Shown piece by piece: positions 1 through 10,640 of a stretch of 64,000 bases of DNA. Position numbers and translations under genes: made by a program. Below the pieces are notes generated by a model. That model searched no databases. It saw only the letters and a list, made by a program, of their open reading frames with translations, and was not told the DNA's origin. Position 1 is the stretch's first letter. Each line of letters opens with the position of its first letter. Origin of the DNA: Serripes groenlandicus (Eukaryota; Mollusca; Bivalvia; Cardiida; Cardiidae); the NCBI GenBank assembly GCA_031761405.1, contig JASEVX010000001.1:47849102-47913101 (forward strand). The letters run 5' to 3'.

Positions 1-1880
1 TCCATCGGATGATTTACAATTTAGAGCTGGACTCTAAATAAACTATCATTAGTGGGAAGTTACTGCATTCACTGCGTCCATAGGCGCATTTCGGCGTATG
101 CGGCAACATTGTTCACAGGGACAGAACGTACAGTGACTTCTGCAAAGGCATTCCTAGAAGCCCAACCTGTGAAGACACAAGGGACAGGCTAAGTTCGAGC
201 CTAGCTTTCTGCTTCCGCTGGCCCTGCCTTATCAAAGCCCCGTACGGGAGCAAAGTTGGCATACAACCAAGTAGAGCACTGTCCCTAATCCGCGGCTATA
301 GGGAAGCGCTCCTCTCTATTAAACTAACAGGAATGCCATGGAGTGGGTATCAACCTTCCATTCGGTGGTTTCTACAACCGTCTTTCGTCTGGTTCCGGTG
401 AAGACCGGAATAAGACTTATCGACTCAGATTGCGTCTAGTACGGTCGAGTAATAAAATGGAATGTTCCGTTTTATCAAGAACGCAATCCGGAACGGCTGT
501 CTGAGCGATTCTTAGACCAAACAGACACCTGTTACCACGTACCGGTTGCTTTTTCATCGAGGAATGACCGTCGATTCTTTGTAAACGGGGAAGTGTTCCT
601 TTCAAACACTTCACTTCGATTACCTGCGTTTAGAATTAATTCCCAAAACGGGCAAGTCGGATCTATTCCCCTCAAGAGACTCGTTGTAGGACGATTCTCG
701 TTGAGCTGGCCCTTCGGACAGACTCGATTCGCTATAAGAGAATCCGATTACCATGTCCTGGATAAGGATCAGTAATTAAGGGAAACGGTCCGATACATGC
801 TTCATACTACACCCGAATTGTTTACAGTTCGGGGCAGTGTGTTAAATACTCATTACAGTACAGGGCTTAACTGACTAGGACATGTACATGATCAATAGAG
901 TAGACAGTAGTCCTTCGATTGGCAATAATTATTACTCCCTGAATTGCCCCCATAATTCAAATGAGTCAACTTCCGGTGTCGTTATTCCTTCCTGACAATG
1001 ACTTTAGAAACACAGTATTGGCCCAGAGATCGTAGTTCAACGTTCTTCTGGCCTGCCTATCGACATAACCGTTACATCTTCATTAGAAGTAGACAGTTCT
1101 TACCGATTGGTGTTTTTTAAGGTACGTCAATCAGTAATTTATGCTTACATTTGTTGCCGACCTCTCGCATTCAAGATTTGGCGATGAACACAACAATTAT
1201 TGTTCGATGCTCCAATGCGCTTAACTTCAAAGTTCAGATCCATTTCTCTCCAAACTGTTACGTTCTTCGGAAGCGGCCGCTGCTTAAGTTATAAACTGAG
1301 ACTTAAATTCGTCTTGCTTGGCGAACACTATCAGGGAAGTGAGTTCTTTGCTTTCAGTAAAAACGAATTTCATCAGGTTTTACAGCCGTATGGTTATTCA
1401 ACCGTTCTTATAAACCTGTATTCCTACTGAGACCAAGTTGCCTTTGGTGCTTCCTAACCCATCACATTTCACAACCTTTCTGTGAACTGTGTTCCCTTAG
1501 ATATAACCTGATCTTGTACCCTGTCAAGGGTCTTAAGTTATATATAAAACATTCGAGGGCTGTAAGAGCCACAGTAGGGGTTATTCAACCTCAGGTAGGA
1601 GAAGGATATGTCAGCAGCGTATTCAAACACTGGATATCCTATTCCTTTAATTAGTAATAAGATCCTTCTGATAAAGTCTTAAAACGTTTCAATCAGAAAT
1701 TATTCCTCTCTGGACACACAAGTGGACTCTCAGCGAGTACTTACCTAATTAATACACAAATTACTAAATACATGAACAGTTGTGTTTATATTTAGTAGTA
1801 CCGTAGGTACTCTTACCAAGTGCTACGATTTCTCGGGACGGGCATTGTGTTGGACGATCCTCCCGACCGATGCTGCAAAG
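1..1880 (+). pseudogene. decayed element, possible DIRS-like tyrosine recombinase
   Basis: This stretch has no MITEs and a less AT-rich texture than the rest. I see no intact gene. An open frame at 1200-1430 reads in part GSEFFAFSKNEF..LQPYGY..., then stops, with VAFGAS following in frame. The order (short basic stretch, L..L..G....GS.FF.F, then ..GY, then ..FGAS) resembles the region of DIRS-type tyrosine recombinases before and around their HSFRIGAA motif, but no catalytic residue is securely preserved. Reverse transcriptase motifs were not found upstream. The inverted repeat just downstream (1924-2235) would fit a DIRS terminus. Reading is tentative; it could be another decayed transposon. 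Confidence 0.3.
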
Positions 1881-1882
1881 TC

Positions 1883-2235
1883 ATCAGGTATTAAATGACT
1901 GGTAATGTATTTTTGACATAAAAATGAAGTTTTTTAAAGTAAAACATATTTTTATTAGAAAATACTTACCAGTCATTTCAGATTCCCGCCTCCCAACCCC
2001 GCGTCGTCACCCAACACTAAACGCTGCAAGTTAACGGTGAAATTAAAAGTGGGGGTCACATGGCCCGTGCGCCGGTATTACCGGCGGCCGTGTGTATCAC
2101 ACACGCGTGAGGGCTATGCATGGCTGCGCGAGCTTCTTTTCTGGATGAATTAACGGTGTTGAGATTATATATCAGGTATTAAATGACTGGTAAGTATTTT
2201 CTAATAAAAATATGTTTTACTTTAAAAAACTTCAT
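1883..2235. repeat. 55-bp perfect inverted repeat with GC-rich loop
   Basis: Positions 1924-1978 are the exact reverse complement of 2181-2235 (55 of 55). In addition a 23-bp direct repeat (1883-1905 and 2171-2193) begins ATCAGGTATTAAATGACTGG and overlaps the second arm. The loop is GC-rich and holds two small hairpins of its own (GCCGGTATTACCGGC, and GTGTGTATCACACAC) near 2070-2102. The arrangement could be the terminal repeat and internal complementary region of a DIRS-like element, or a palindromic transposon end. Confidence 0.85.
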
Positions 2236-2239
2236 GTTC

Positions 2240-2877
2240 AAAACAAAAACCAAGAATCGTGTTCTGACCTGGGACGTGACATCACCATGAACAAAGTACA
2301 CGCAGTCAGTACAGGTGTGGCAAAGATACTGCGGAAATGGTAATATTTGCAACAGAGACTTCATAGCGTCCTCTTATCCAACCCTTGGGTGTCTGCCTAG
2401 ACCCCGCCACTTGTTCGGAGTCCTTATGGCGTTGTCAGGGCGATGTTATGATGATTTCACCAATGTTGTTTGATTTCACCACAGTCTTTAAGGAATCCCA
2501 GTGCACCTTTGGCGTTTTTAATATGACCATGGTGTGGCTACCAAGCTTGCACTACGCTGGTATGGTGATGGACTGCTTTTCATGTGCGATCTGCTTTTAA
2601 ATCTGGCGTTTCAAAGATCATACTTCAGTGTGTCTGTCGAAATTCCTGCAAATCTGAGCAGCTTATATAGTCACCATGATCACGTTGTTAAAATGCCTTG
2701 AGGTCTTGATACATGAAAAAGACACGTGGTTGCGGTCCAGTCTGATACTAGTGGAAGAAGTGACATGACTTTGTGTTCCTTCATATACTTTTGTGTGTAA
2801 GTCAATGAATTGAACAAAAGTGAAAAATGCAATCTTTTAATTAAAAAAGATACTTAGTATATGAAAGAAATTATCTA
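2240..2877. other. intronic sequence, nothing recognised
   Basis: Short open frames occur (for example 2385-2600) but show no family motif. No MITE, SINE or tandem-core sequence is visible. Confidence 0.5.
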
Positions 2878-2990
2878 TTAGCCTTTTCCAACATATAAAT
2901 GCATTTTGATGCCTGACTGCAGTAGACTAATTACATTTGAAAACATTGTGACACAAGGAGAAATTGCTTATAATATTTGGGAAAAGGTTT
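2878..2990 (+). mobile_element. TTAA-MITE, short remnant
   Basis: Left end with CCTTTTCCAACATA, a CTGCAGTAGAC arm, ACATTGTGACA and GAGAAATTGCT, then an early GGGAAAAGG. The right half of the hairpin is missing. Confidence 0.45.
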
Positions 2991-3089
2991 CATAATATTT
3001 ATTAGTTCTTAACTTGAAAAACGCTAAATAGGTTTTCATGTTTAAGTCCCAGGCACGGCGACCTCCCGGACTGTCCCTGATTGAAATTT

Positions 3090-3515
3090 AGTTGATCCAG
3101 GGTCAGATCCGTGTTGGGTCCGGGATGAGCCTGGATGGTCCCTCATGGTCGGGGAGATGGGGACACCACCCTGGCAATAAAATTGCTGTGGTCATCTGGG
3201 AGGATTTTTCAATAAGGGACAGTCCATGTAGCAACCGTGTTGGCACCAGGAAGGTCCGTAGTGGCACTGTTTTGATCCTGGGCCATCCGGCATGTCTTGT
3301 TGGTGTCTGAACAGTCTGTAGCTGATCAGGGATGGTCCGGTGTCATCCGTGTTGGGTCCGTGTTCATCCGTTATGGTGCCGTACTGGTCCGGGGTGACGA
3401 TGTTTTGCAAATTATTTTCACCCTAGATCACCCTGTATGAAGATATCTCTTAATCAGGGGTGTTCAGTGTTAATCCGGGGTGCTCCGTGATGGGTCTGGC
3501 TTCAGTGTGACTCGC
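3090..3515. repeat. GC-rich degenerate minisatellite
   Basis: Many imperfect repetitions of a GGTCCGTGTTGGGTCC / TCATCCGTGATGGTCC theme at irregular spacing. It contrasts with the AT-rich surroundings. Open frames on both strands here follow from the repeat and show no protein family. Confidence 0.5.
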
Positions 3516-3749
3516 TTTACATACCAATAATGCTTTTAATTTTAAAGGGTGAAGTGATTTAAAAAGAGGAGGGAAGCTTTTAGCCAATTTGTTATGCCTG
3601 ATTGTTGTTTCAGTTGTTTTAATTTGTCCAACAAGAGATCGTTATATTGATCTGCTTGAAGACAGACACTAGCATGTGAAATGGTGAAAGAGTGGGTAGA
3701 AATTTCTGGCACAGATTTGAAGAAAATTATCCAGATATTTTTCCCTGTC

Positions 3750-3950
3750 TAAACCCTTTGTCATATACAGACATAATCTACAGCAGACAAATTATGAAAA
3801 CATTGTGGCAAAAGGAAAGATTTCTCAAGCAATTTTGTCTATTGCAACAACTGTTTAGTCAATAGTAATTAAGTCTTTTATTTATTGAAAATTTCAATAT
3901 ATTTGCCTACAAGTTTTCAAAGATTTGTGGTATAATATGAGATAGGGTCT
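3750..3950 (+). mobile_element. TTAA-MITE, old
   Basis: Starts TAAACCCTTTGTCATA, has ACAGCAGACAAA, ACATTGTGGCAAAAGGA and ends near GATAGGG. The right part is strongly diverged. A tandem-core element begins only about 14 bp downstream. Confidence 0.55.
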
Positions 3951-3963
3951 CTTTTTATTTTTT

Positions 3964-4213
3964 ATGCCCCCAGAATGACCGATTCGGTGGGCATCTAGTT
4001 TTTGGCCTGTCTGTCTCTTTGTCTGTCTGTCAAAAAAACCTTTAACCTTGACCACTACTTTTGAACCGTAACAGGTACGGCTACCATATTTCACATGTGT
4101 AATTTCCTTGTGATATGACCTTTCTGTCAGTACCAACATTTTTGACCTTGCGACCTTGACCTTTGACCTAGATGTTGCCATTCGGGGGCATCAGTGTTTC
4201 ACAAACACATCTT
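3964..4213 (+). mobile_element. short pearl/HINE-type element (ATGCCCCC ends)
   Basis: Begins with a hairpin, ATGCCCCC...GTGGGCAT, and ends GGGGGCATCAGTG followed by ACACATCTTGTTT. Outer ATGCCCCC and GGGGGCAT are inverted copies. The inside is rich in GACCTTGACC words and has CTGTCTGTC runs. It has about one core unit, so it is a minimal member of this class. Confidence 0.6.
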
Positions 4214-4334
4214 GTTTTCCATGGTATTATTGGCAGATAAGCATATTGCGAAATATATCAAATGTCTTTGTGACAGACATTGTCTATAAACTTTTTGCAC
4301 AATGTAGTTTTAGTGACTCGCCTTTCACAAACAT

Positions 4335-4712
4335 AAATATGACAAGGGTCATCGTTATCCACCAATGGGCTAACTCATAGTCTATGTAGAAGCAGTCAGT
4401 TGCTTTGAAAGACTTGTGTTAGAAATTCAGGAAATACATGGGTAGGTGTTTGACAAAAGTCATAGCGACATTTGCATTCGTCTTCCACCAATGGGCTAAG
4501 TCTATATGGAAAAGCAGCCAGTTGCTTGGGAAGATTGTTATGTGGAGTACTGGTGTGAGAAAACCAGGAAACACATGAGTAGGTGAACTGGCCGCCGTGA
4601 TATGACTGAGAAATTGTTAAAAACGGCGTTAAACCCCAATCAATCAACATGGGTAGGTGAACTAGCTGACCATCGTGATATGACTGAAAACTTGTTGAAA
4701 ATGGCATTTAAC
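4335..4712 (+). mobile_element. SINE body and tail, partly duplicated
   Basis: CCACCAATGGGCTAA plus a following GAAGCAGTCAGTTGC / AGCAGCCAGTTGC block occurs twice (about 4360 and 4490). The tail GCCGTGATATGACTGA..TTGTTAAAAACGGCGTTAAACCCC also recurs (about 4590 and 4670). The same body and tail occur at 30.8 and 33.5 kb. No tRNA-like head is preserved here. Confidence 0.55.
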
Positions 4713-4887
4713 CCCCACTGATTGATCGGTCAATGTGTTGTTAATAAGTGATGCTTGGCATCATAGGTTAAATGCGGGGAATGAGCCAGATTTATTATAT
4801 ATTATCAATGACTACTGTTGTTATAACCTTATTAACAAGTCAGATTCTTTCAAAAGTTCATTTGCAATCTTCAGGCATATTTTATTT

Positions 4888-5110
4888 TAAACCCTTTCCC
4901 ACATACAAAAAAAATCTACAGCAGATATGACTTTGAAACAAGAATTGAGGAAGATTACAAAAAACAAAACGGATAACAGTTTGATTTTAGAAATTAATTG
5001 AATTGAAAAATTAACTTTGTAAAAAATGAAGAAATTGCTATTTGTCCTTTTGTCACCAAGTCTTCTGCTGCTGAGGTGTCAGAAAGCGTATATATGTGGG
5101 AAAGGGTAAA
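4888..5110 (-). mobile_element. TTAA-MITE, old, complete
   Basis: Starts TTAAACCCTTTCCCACATAC and ends GGTGTCAGAAAGCG..TATGTGGGAAAGGG. The inner hairpin is badly eroded. Only about 3 bp separate it from the next copy. Confidence 0.65.
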
Positions 5111-5113
5111 TCT

Positions 5114-5284
5114 TAGCGCTTTCCCTCCTGCAAACGCATTTTGACACATTTACAATAGACGCCTTTTGAAAACCTTGTGGCAAAAAGTGAATTACTGTGA
5201 CAATTTTATCTTTTGCAACAATGTTTTCTAATCATAGTAGTTTTCAAAGTCGTCTGTGGCAGATATACTGCATGTGGGATTAAA
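5114..5284 (+). mobile_element. TTAA-MITE, old
   Basis: Begins TAGCGCTTTCCCTCC, ends GTCGTCTGTGGCAG..CATGTGGGATTAA. It stands almost directly against the previous copy in the opposite orientation. Confidence 0.6.
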
Positions 5285-5589
5285 CAAATAGCCTGATATA
5301 GTAACACAGTGACCTAGTGAATAGTTTGTAGCATTCTTATGACTTGTAGTAACATGATCAGAATGCCTGACTACAGTGAACTATTTTGTACCAATTGATA
5401 ATAATAATTCCAATAATCTAATCTTGTTATTTTCTCTAATTCTATGAGAATTCTGTGATTCAATAGATTCTGACATAAAGGAACTTCAAGTCTATAGATG
5501 TCTGTAACATCTTGTATGAAATGTTTGGTCTTACAGATCTGACTTTGGTAAGTAACTTTTGCCAGGATGATTCAATCTCTAATCAATAA
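5285..5589. other. intronic sequence, nothing recognised
   Basis: AT-rich, no repeat family or coding signal seen. Confidence 0.5.
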
Positions 5590-5680
5590 TCATTCTTTCA
5601 ATAACAGAGATTTTCCAAATGTTTGTCCAGATGATATCAAAATCCTCTGCCGCAGATATGTTGTTTGTAAAAAGGGTTAA
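5590..5680 (+). mobile_element. TTAA-MITE right end
   Basis: Only the last third remains: AGAGATTTTCCAAATGTTTGTCCAGATG, CCTCTGCCGCAG, ending AAAAAGGGTTAA. Confidence 0.5.
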
Positions 5681-5744
5681 AATGAGTAAATCTAAGTTTA
5701 AGTTCAGATTAGAAGTAATATGGAAAATTTTATAGTATGACTTT

Positions 5745-7173
5745 TAAACCTTTCCCACTTGTAGATGCATTTTGACGCTTGTGCAGCTGACGATTTGTTG
5801 AAAATAATGTGATGAATGTTGAATACCTGCAATTATAGAGATTTTCCATATTTTTAGATCGCCTAAGCCGCGTTCCCACTCGTAGCAGTTTCAAACCGAA
5901 TTCCCCAAACCAGTCTCCGGAAAACGATATGACAATAATGCCCCCGTTCTCACAACCGTTTTTAGTACTACGCCACCTAGGAACAGTTGTTGACATTACG
6001 CTTGACCAACACAGGTCAAGGTCATTCTTAATTGGTACTGCTGACTGATAACTTTCATGACTTTACCAGTGTTTACACATGCTTTAAACACACGTGAAAA
6101 TGACGTGAACAATGATGATCAAAATCAGCAATATCGGCGACGGCGAGCCATGCAAATGTTTATTTTTATGCTCTATTTCATGAGAACGATGACGGTAAGG
6201 AATCATAGGCGACGTCATTAAGGCGAATGTTTGATCTGGCGAGGGGACGGGAGAACGTTTGCAAGAACATTTTCATCAACAACGAATGGTTATGTGCATG
6301 ATGCTGATCACGGAAGTTGGTTTGCTTCATCTAGTGGACCTCTACCAAGATTGTTCAAATTATAGCCCCTGGGGGTCACTTGTTTTACATAGACTCGTAT
6401 AGGGAAAAAACTTTAAAAATATTCTTGTCTAAAAGTAGAAGGCCCAGGCCTTTGATATTTGGTATGTAGCTTCATCTAGTGGACCTCTACCAAGATTGTT
6501 CAAATTATAGCGTTGGGGTAAAAAATGATCCCTCCCCAGGCCTCATTTGTATTACATAGACTTGTATGGGGATGAAAACTTTAAAAATCTTCTTGTCTAA
6601 AAGTAGATGGTCCAGGCCTTTGATATTTGGTATGTAGCTTCGTCTAGTGGACCTCTACCAAGATTGATCAAATTATAGCCCTGGGGTCAAAAATGACCCC
6701 ACCCCCGGGGTCACTTGTTTTATGAAGACTTAATTGTATAGGGAGAAACTTTAAAAATCTTCTTGTCTGAAGGTAGAATGTCCTGGCTTTTGATATTTGG
6801 TATGTAGGTTCATCTAGTTGACCAAGCTTGTTCAAATTATAGCCCTCGGGTCAAAAATGGCCCCATCCCTGGTCACTTGTTTTACATAATACTTTACTTG
6901 TATATAGGGAAAAACTTTAAAAAATCTAGTCTTAAAGTTGATATTTGAAATCTACCTTCATCTAGTGGACTTCTACCAAGATTGGTCAAATTATAGCCCT
7001 CGTGTCAAAAATGGCCCCACCCTGGTGACCACTTGTTTAACATAGACACGTTTAGGTAAACACTTTGAAAATATTCAGGTGATCGATTTAAAGGCCATCT
7101 TCCAGGCCCTCTTGTTTTAGTAGATATTTTTAAAGTCGTCTGCTGCAGATTTGTTGTATGTGAGAAAGGGTAA
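5745..7173 (+). mobile_element. TTAA-MITE split by a 1.26-kb insertion
   Basis: The left part (5745-5860) ends inside ATTATAGAGATTTTCCATATTTTT and the right part (about 7118-7173) resumes with AGATATTTTTAAAGTCGTCTGC and ends GTGAGAAAGGGTAAA. Together they make one copy of the expected order. The insert is a tandem-core element. Confidence 0.5.
5862..7117 (+). mobile_element. tandem-core (pearl/HINE-type) element with five units
   Basis: The core has five degenerate units starting with CATCTAGTGGACCTCTACC (or a variant) at about 6328, 6473, 6641, 6811 and 6959, a period of 145-170 bp. Units contain AAATTATAGCCCTGGGGTCA and ACTTTAAAAATCTTCTTGTC. The 3' end is CCAGGCCCTCTTGTTTT. The first 450 bp (5862-6320) are unlike the core, relatively CpG-rich, and may be a separate older element or the 5' part. 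Confidence 0.6.
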
Positions 7174-7590
7174 ACCTACTTAGATAGTATTCTAATTTCC
7201 TCTGTCATGTGATTATGGGAGAAAAATATTATCAGCAAATTTTTTGTGAAATAGAACTTTTTATTTCAAGGACATAATTTTTGAGAGATTTCATTGGACG
7301 AAAAAGTAGGACATCTGGGTGAAAGTGAACCTGAAACAGGCAGGTTTAGTAAGGTTAGACAGTACAGGTATTATTGATAAACACAAATTATTTTCTTTGA
7401 GAGAATCTCTGTCAATGGGATGATTTTTACCTTTTGATTTTGTTTTGAATCATTTTATAAAGCCGTTTGACATCACAGAATATCAATGAAAGTGAAATAA
7501 GTTGTTTATACTTGATCTATGCAATCTCTTTACCACATATTATAAAGTTAATTCTATGAGAAAATCAGTCACATTAACTTATGAGCCACA
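7174..7590. other. intronic sequence, nothing recognised
   Basis: No repeat family, exon or RNA gene seen. Confidence 0.5.
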
Positions 7591-7822
7591 TTTACCCTTT
7601 CCCTCATATAGACGCTTTCTGAGGCCTCTGCAGCAGACGGCTATTTGAAAACATAGTGACAAAAGAAGAAATTGCACAGAACGTGCAATTTCTCCTTTTG
7701 CCACAATGTTTTCCACTTTTAGTCATAGGTCATATCCATTCAATTATAGAGATTTTCCATATTTTGACAAAATATGTTCAAAGGCGTCTGCTGCAGAATT
7801 GTCGTATCAGGGAAAGGGTTAA
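7591..7822 (+). mobile_element. TTAA-MITE, young, intact
   Basis: Both ends and all internal blocks match the young group. The left target site is TTTA rather than TTAA. Central palindrome TTGCACAGAACGTGCAA. Confidence 0.92.
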
Positions 7823-7856
7823 AAACCACCCTTCAGATGTTTATATAACGATTATT

Positions 7857-8015
7857 ATCCTTTCCTACTTGTAGACACATCTGTTGCAGATGACTTTTTG
7901 AAAATATTGTGGCAAAAGGAGAAAAATTCTCATAATTAACAATTTCTCGATTTTCACAATTAATGATTCAACTGCAATAATTATACTTTTGTTCATATGA
8001 AAATTCACAATCTGA
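7857..8015 (+). mobile_element. TTAA-MITE, left part
   Basis: CCTTTCCTACTTGTAGACACATCTGTTGCAGATG and ATATTGTGGCAAAAGGAGAAA are clear. The right half is missing or unrecognisable. Confidence 0.45.
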
Positions 8016-8044
8016 TCTGAATTGATGTTTGTTTCCACATAATG

Positions 8045-8735
8045 ACATGCAACAGAAGACAAGAAAAGTTATGTTTAGTTATTGAATGGAGTAAAAACAT
8101 TGTGGCAAAAAAGAAAATGCTCAATGTGAGGATAATCTCATTTTTAGCTCTACTGGCCAAAGGCCAGAAGGGCTTATGTCGTGGCGATTTGTCTGTTGTG
8201 CGTGTGTCCGTCCGTAAACAATTTCTTGTTAACACGATACAGTCTTCACTTTTGATTGTATCTCAACCAAACTTATACAGTAGTTAGATATCCATGAGAG
8301 CTTGGTTCCTTTCGAAAACCAGCCACAGATCCGCCCATGCATGACTGGATTATGGCCCTTGAAATGGTCAAAATTGCTATAAAAGAGCTTGTTAACACGA
8401 TACAGTCTTCACTTTTGATTGTATCTCAACCAAACTTATACAGTAGTTAGATATTCATGAGAGTTTGGTTCATTTCTAAAAAAACGGCCAGATCTACCCA
8501 TGCATGGCTGGATTATGGCCCTTGAAATTGTCAAAATTGCTATAATACAGCTTGTGAACACAATAGAGCTTCCATTTACTATCTGATCTTCACCAAACTT
8601 AGATGGTATTTGAATATTGATGACATATTGGTTCCTTTTGAAACAAGCCAGATCAATGCCAGTAGAGCATAGGCCCTCATGGGCCTCTTGTTCCACAATG
8701 TTTTCAAAAACGCATCTGCGTGTCAACTAAAGGCT
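8045..8735 (-). mobile_element. TTAA-MITE split by a tandem-core element
   Basis: Left piece (8045-8146) has ATTGAATGGAGTAAAAACATTGTGGC and breaks in the central hairpin. Right piece (8692-8735) resumes with CCACAATGTTTTCAAAAACGC. The hairpin arms belong together and the intervening 545 bp is one complete insertion. Confidence 0.55.
8147..8692 (+). mobile_element. tandem-core (pearl/HINE-type) element, GCTCTACTGGCC type
   Basis: Starts TTTAGCTCTACTGGCC AAAG GGCCAG, a hairpin, and ends GCCAGTAGAGC then GGCCCTCATGGGCC, a second hairpin, then CTTGTT. GCTCTACTGGC and GCCAGTAGAGC are inverted copies. Inside lie a TCCGTCCGT run and core units with CTTGTTAACACGATACAGTC / CTTGTGAACACAATAGAGC at about 8225, 8389 and 8551. 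It is complete and inserted in a MITE. Confidence 0.75.
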
Positions 8736-8797
8736 GACAAGTAAGTTGAGTGATATGGTTTGTGTCAGGCTCATTGTTTAACTCCGCTTTCTTTAAA

Positions 8798-9024
8798 TTA
8801 ACCCTTTCCCACATACAACCAATCTGTAGCAGACGACTTGGGAAACATCTGGGCTAAATTATAGAAAAACTCTATAAAAGGGCAATTTTGATTAAAGAGG
8901 TTAAAACATTGTGGCAAAAAGGAGAAATAATGTTCAATATGAGCAATATCTCCTCTTGCTACAATGTTTTCAAAAATCATCTGCTGCAGAGGCAATCTCA
9001 ATTCTGTATGTTGGAAAGGGCTAA
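8798..9024 (-). mobile_element. TTAA-MITE, old, complete
   Basis: TTAACCCTTTCCCACATACA at the start, TATGTTGGAAAGGGCTAA at the end. The target site has decayed on one side only. Confidence 0.8.
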
Positions 9025-9250
9025 GATGTCGGTGCAAAGTTTTGTTCAGGATGTTAATTTTGTGAATAAATTTTTCATTGAGTCATTAAGCCATTTCTTC
9101 CTGTTAATTTTGTCACGTTCACAAAAAAAAATTGTATTAATAGTTTTCATTGTGTTCTAGTCTTGAACATGCCGTTATCTGTTTTACAAGTTGATTTTCC
9201 ATTTCGTCTACAAATATTGGCTCATAGAGTATTGATTGTTAAAATCACAT

Positions 9251-9435
9251 TCACTCTTTCCCACTTACAACAAATCTACAGCATACAACTTTAAAATCAT
9301 AAAGGAAAAATTATGGCAAATATCTATCAAGTACTTATATTATTGAATAGAGGTGGAAACATTGTGGCCAAAGGAGAAATTGCTCAATATGAGGATTGTC
9401 CTTTTGATGCAATGTTTTCAAAAGTGATATGCATT
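9251..9435 (-). mobile_element. TTAA-MITE, old, right end lost
   Basis: CTCTTTCCCACTTACAACAAATCTACAGC start and CATTGTGGCCAAAGGAG / GATGCAATGTTTTC hairpin arms; no GGGAAAGGG end. Confidence 0.6.
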
Positions 9436-9851
9436 TAAGAGAGTGTTCATTCATTTATCAGCAAAGAGATCTCTCAATAAGTCCAGAAAGGTGCACGGGC
9501 CTTTGATATGGTTTGTGTAAGGCTAATTTTTGAACTCCCATTTCCTAAATATGTCTGTGCAATGATTTATTAATGGTGTAGCTATAATATAATATAGTTT
9601 ACATTGAGTCATTTTGCCTTTTTTAGTTCCTCATAATTTTGTCAGGTTAACAAAAATTCAAAAATTGTATCATTTTACATTGCGTACTTGAACATGCCAC
9701 TATCTGGTTTACCTTGGTTTGTTCATATCATCTACAAATATTGACACGTTTAGTATTGATTGTTAAGAACACTTCAAAATGACATAAATTGGTCTCAAAT
9801 TTCTTATTTCTTGTATTCTGTTATTTAACAATAAACGAAATACAGGCTACA
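9436..9851. other. intronic sequence, nothing recognised
   Basis: AT-rich and without a repeat family that I can place. Confidence 0.5.
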
Positions 9852-9965
9852 ATTCACCCTTTCTATAGAACAGAATCTGATGAAGTTTGACACCTTCATA
9901 AGCAGACGATATTTAAAAAATAGTGAAAAAGATGAGATTGTTCTTTCTCACAATGTTTTGTACTC
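9852..9965 (+). mobile_element. TTAA-MITE remnant
   Basis: CACCCTTTCTATAG start, GCAGACGATATTT arm and CTTTCTCACAATGTTTTG. Strongly eroded. Confidence 0.35.
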
Positions 9966-10129
9966 AAGATCTATCTGAAAGACAGATTACTTACAGTTGT
10001 CGAGATAAAAGTTGAACGTGCTTTTCCACAATTTGATTATACCAGATAAAACAGTTAAGTGGATTATAAATAATTTAATACCTCTTGCATATCAGGGCGA
10101 AATGTTGACATTTAAATCATTATTTATTT

Positions 10130-10330
10130 TTAATCCTATAACACATTAATTAAACAACTTTGAGCAGCATTGATGACTTCGAAAACAGTATGTATGGAGA
10201 ATCTTAATTTGCAAATGAAAGTTGAAATATTGAATCGAGTTAAAAACGTTTTGGCAAAAGAAGATATTGAGCAATTTCCTCTTTTGCCAAAATGTTTTTA
10301 AAATTCATCTGTATGTGGGAAAGATTTTAA
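10130..10330 (-). mobile_element. TTAA-MITE, very old
   Basis: Recognised from the central arms GTTTTGGCAAAAGAAGA and CCTCTTTTGCCAAAATG and the end GTATGTGGGAAAGATTTTAA. The left end is barely recognisable. Confidence 0.45.
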
Positions 10331-10595
10331 CAATAACTATTTTGTATGATTTAGTCATTTTAAAGATACAAGCCCATGCTAACTAAGGGTTGTAAAGTTA
10401 CAGGCTCAATGCTGGTGGTAAATGAGAGATTAAAAGTCAGCTTATTCATTAAAGCCATTCAGTGTGAATGATTTAATTGCAGGATCATGGTTTTAAAACA
10501 AAGTATCTATAGTATAATAATCTTAAGTAATTTAACTGTTATTTATCTCACTGATGGACATCAACAGTATAAGCCTATTCATTTTTAACTCTCTT

Positions 10596-10640
10596 TACCC
10601 TTGCCCACTTACAGAAGCATCTGGACGCATTTGCATTTCA
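10596..10640 (+). mobile_element. TTAA-MITE left-end scrap
   Basis: TTTACCCTTGCCCACTTACAG followed by GCATCTGGACGCATTTG; nothing further. Confidence 0.3.

Noticed and set aside
1200..1430. Open frame as an intact gene
   Set aside because: It lacks a plausible start context, breaks by stop codons just where the conserved recombinase motif should follow, and its surroundings are decayed. Kept only as a possible remnant.
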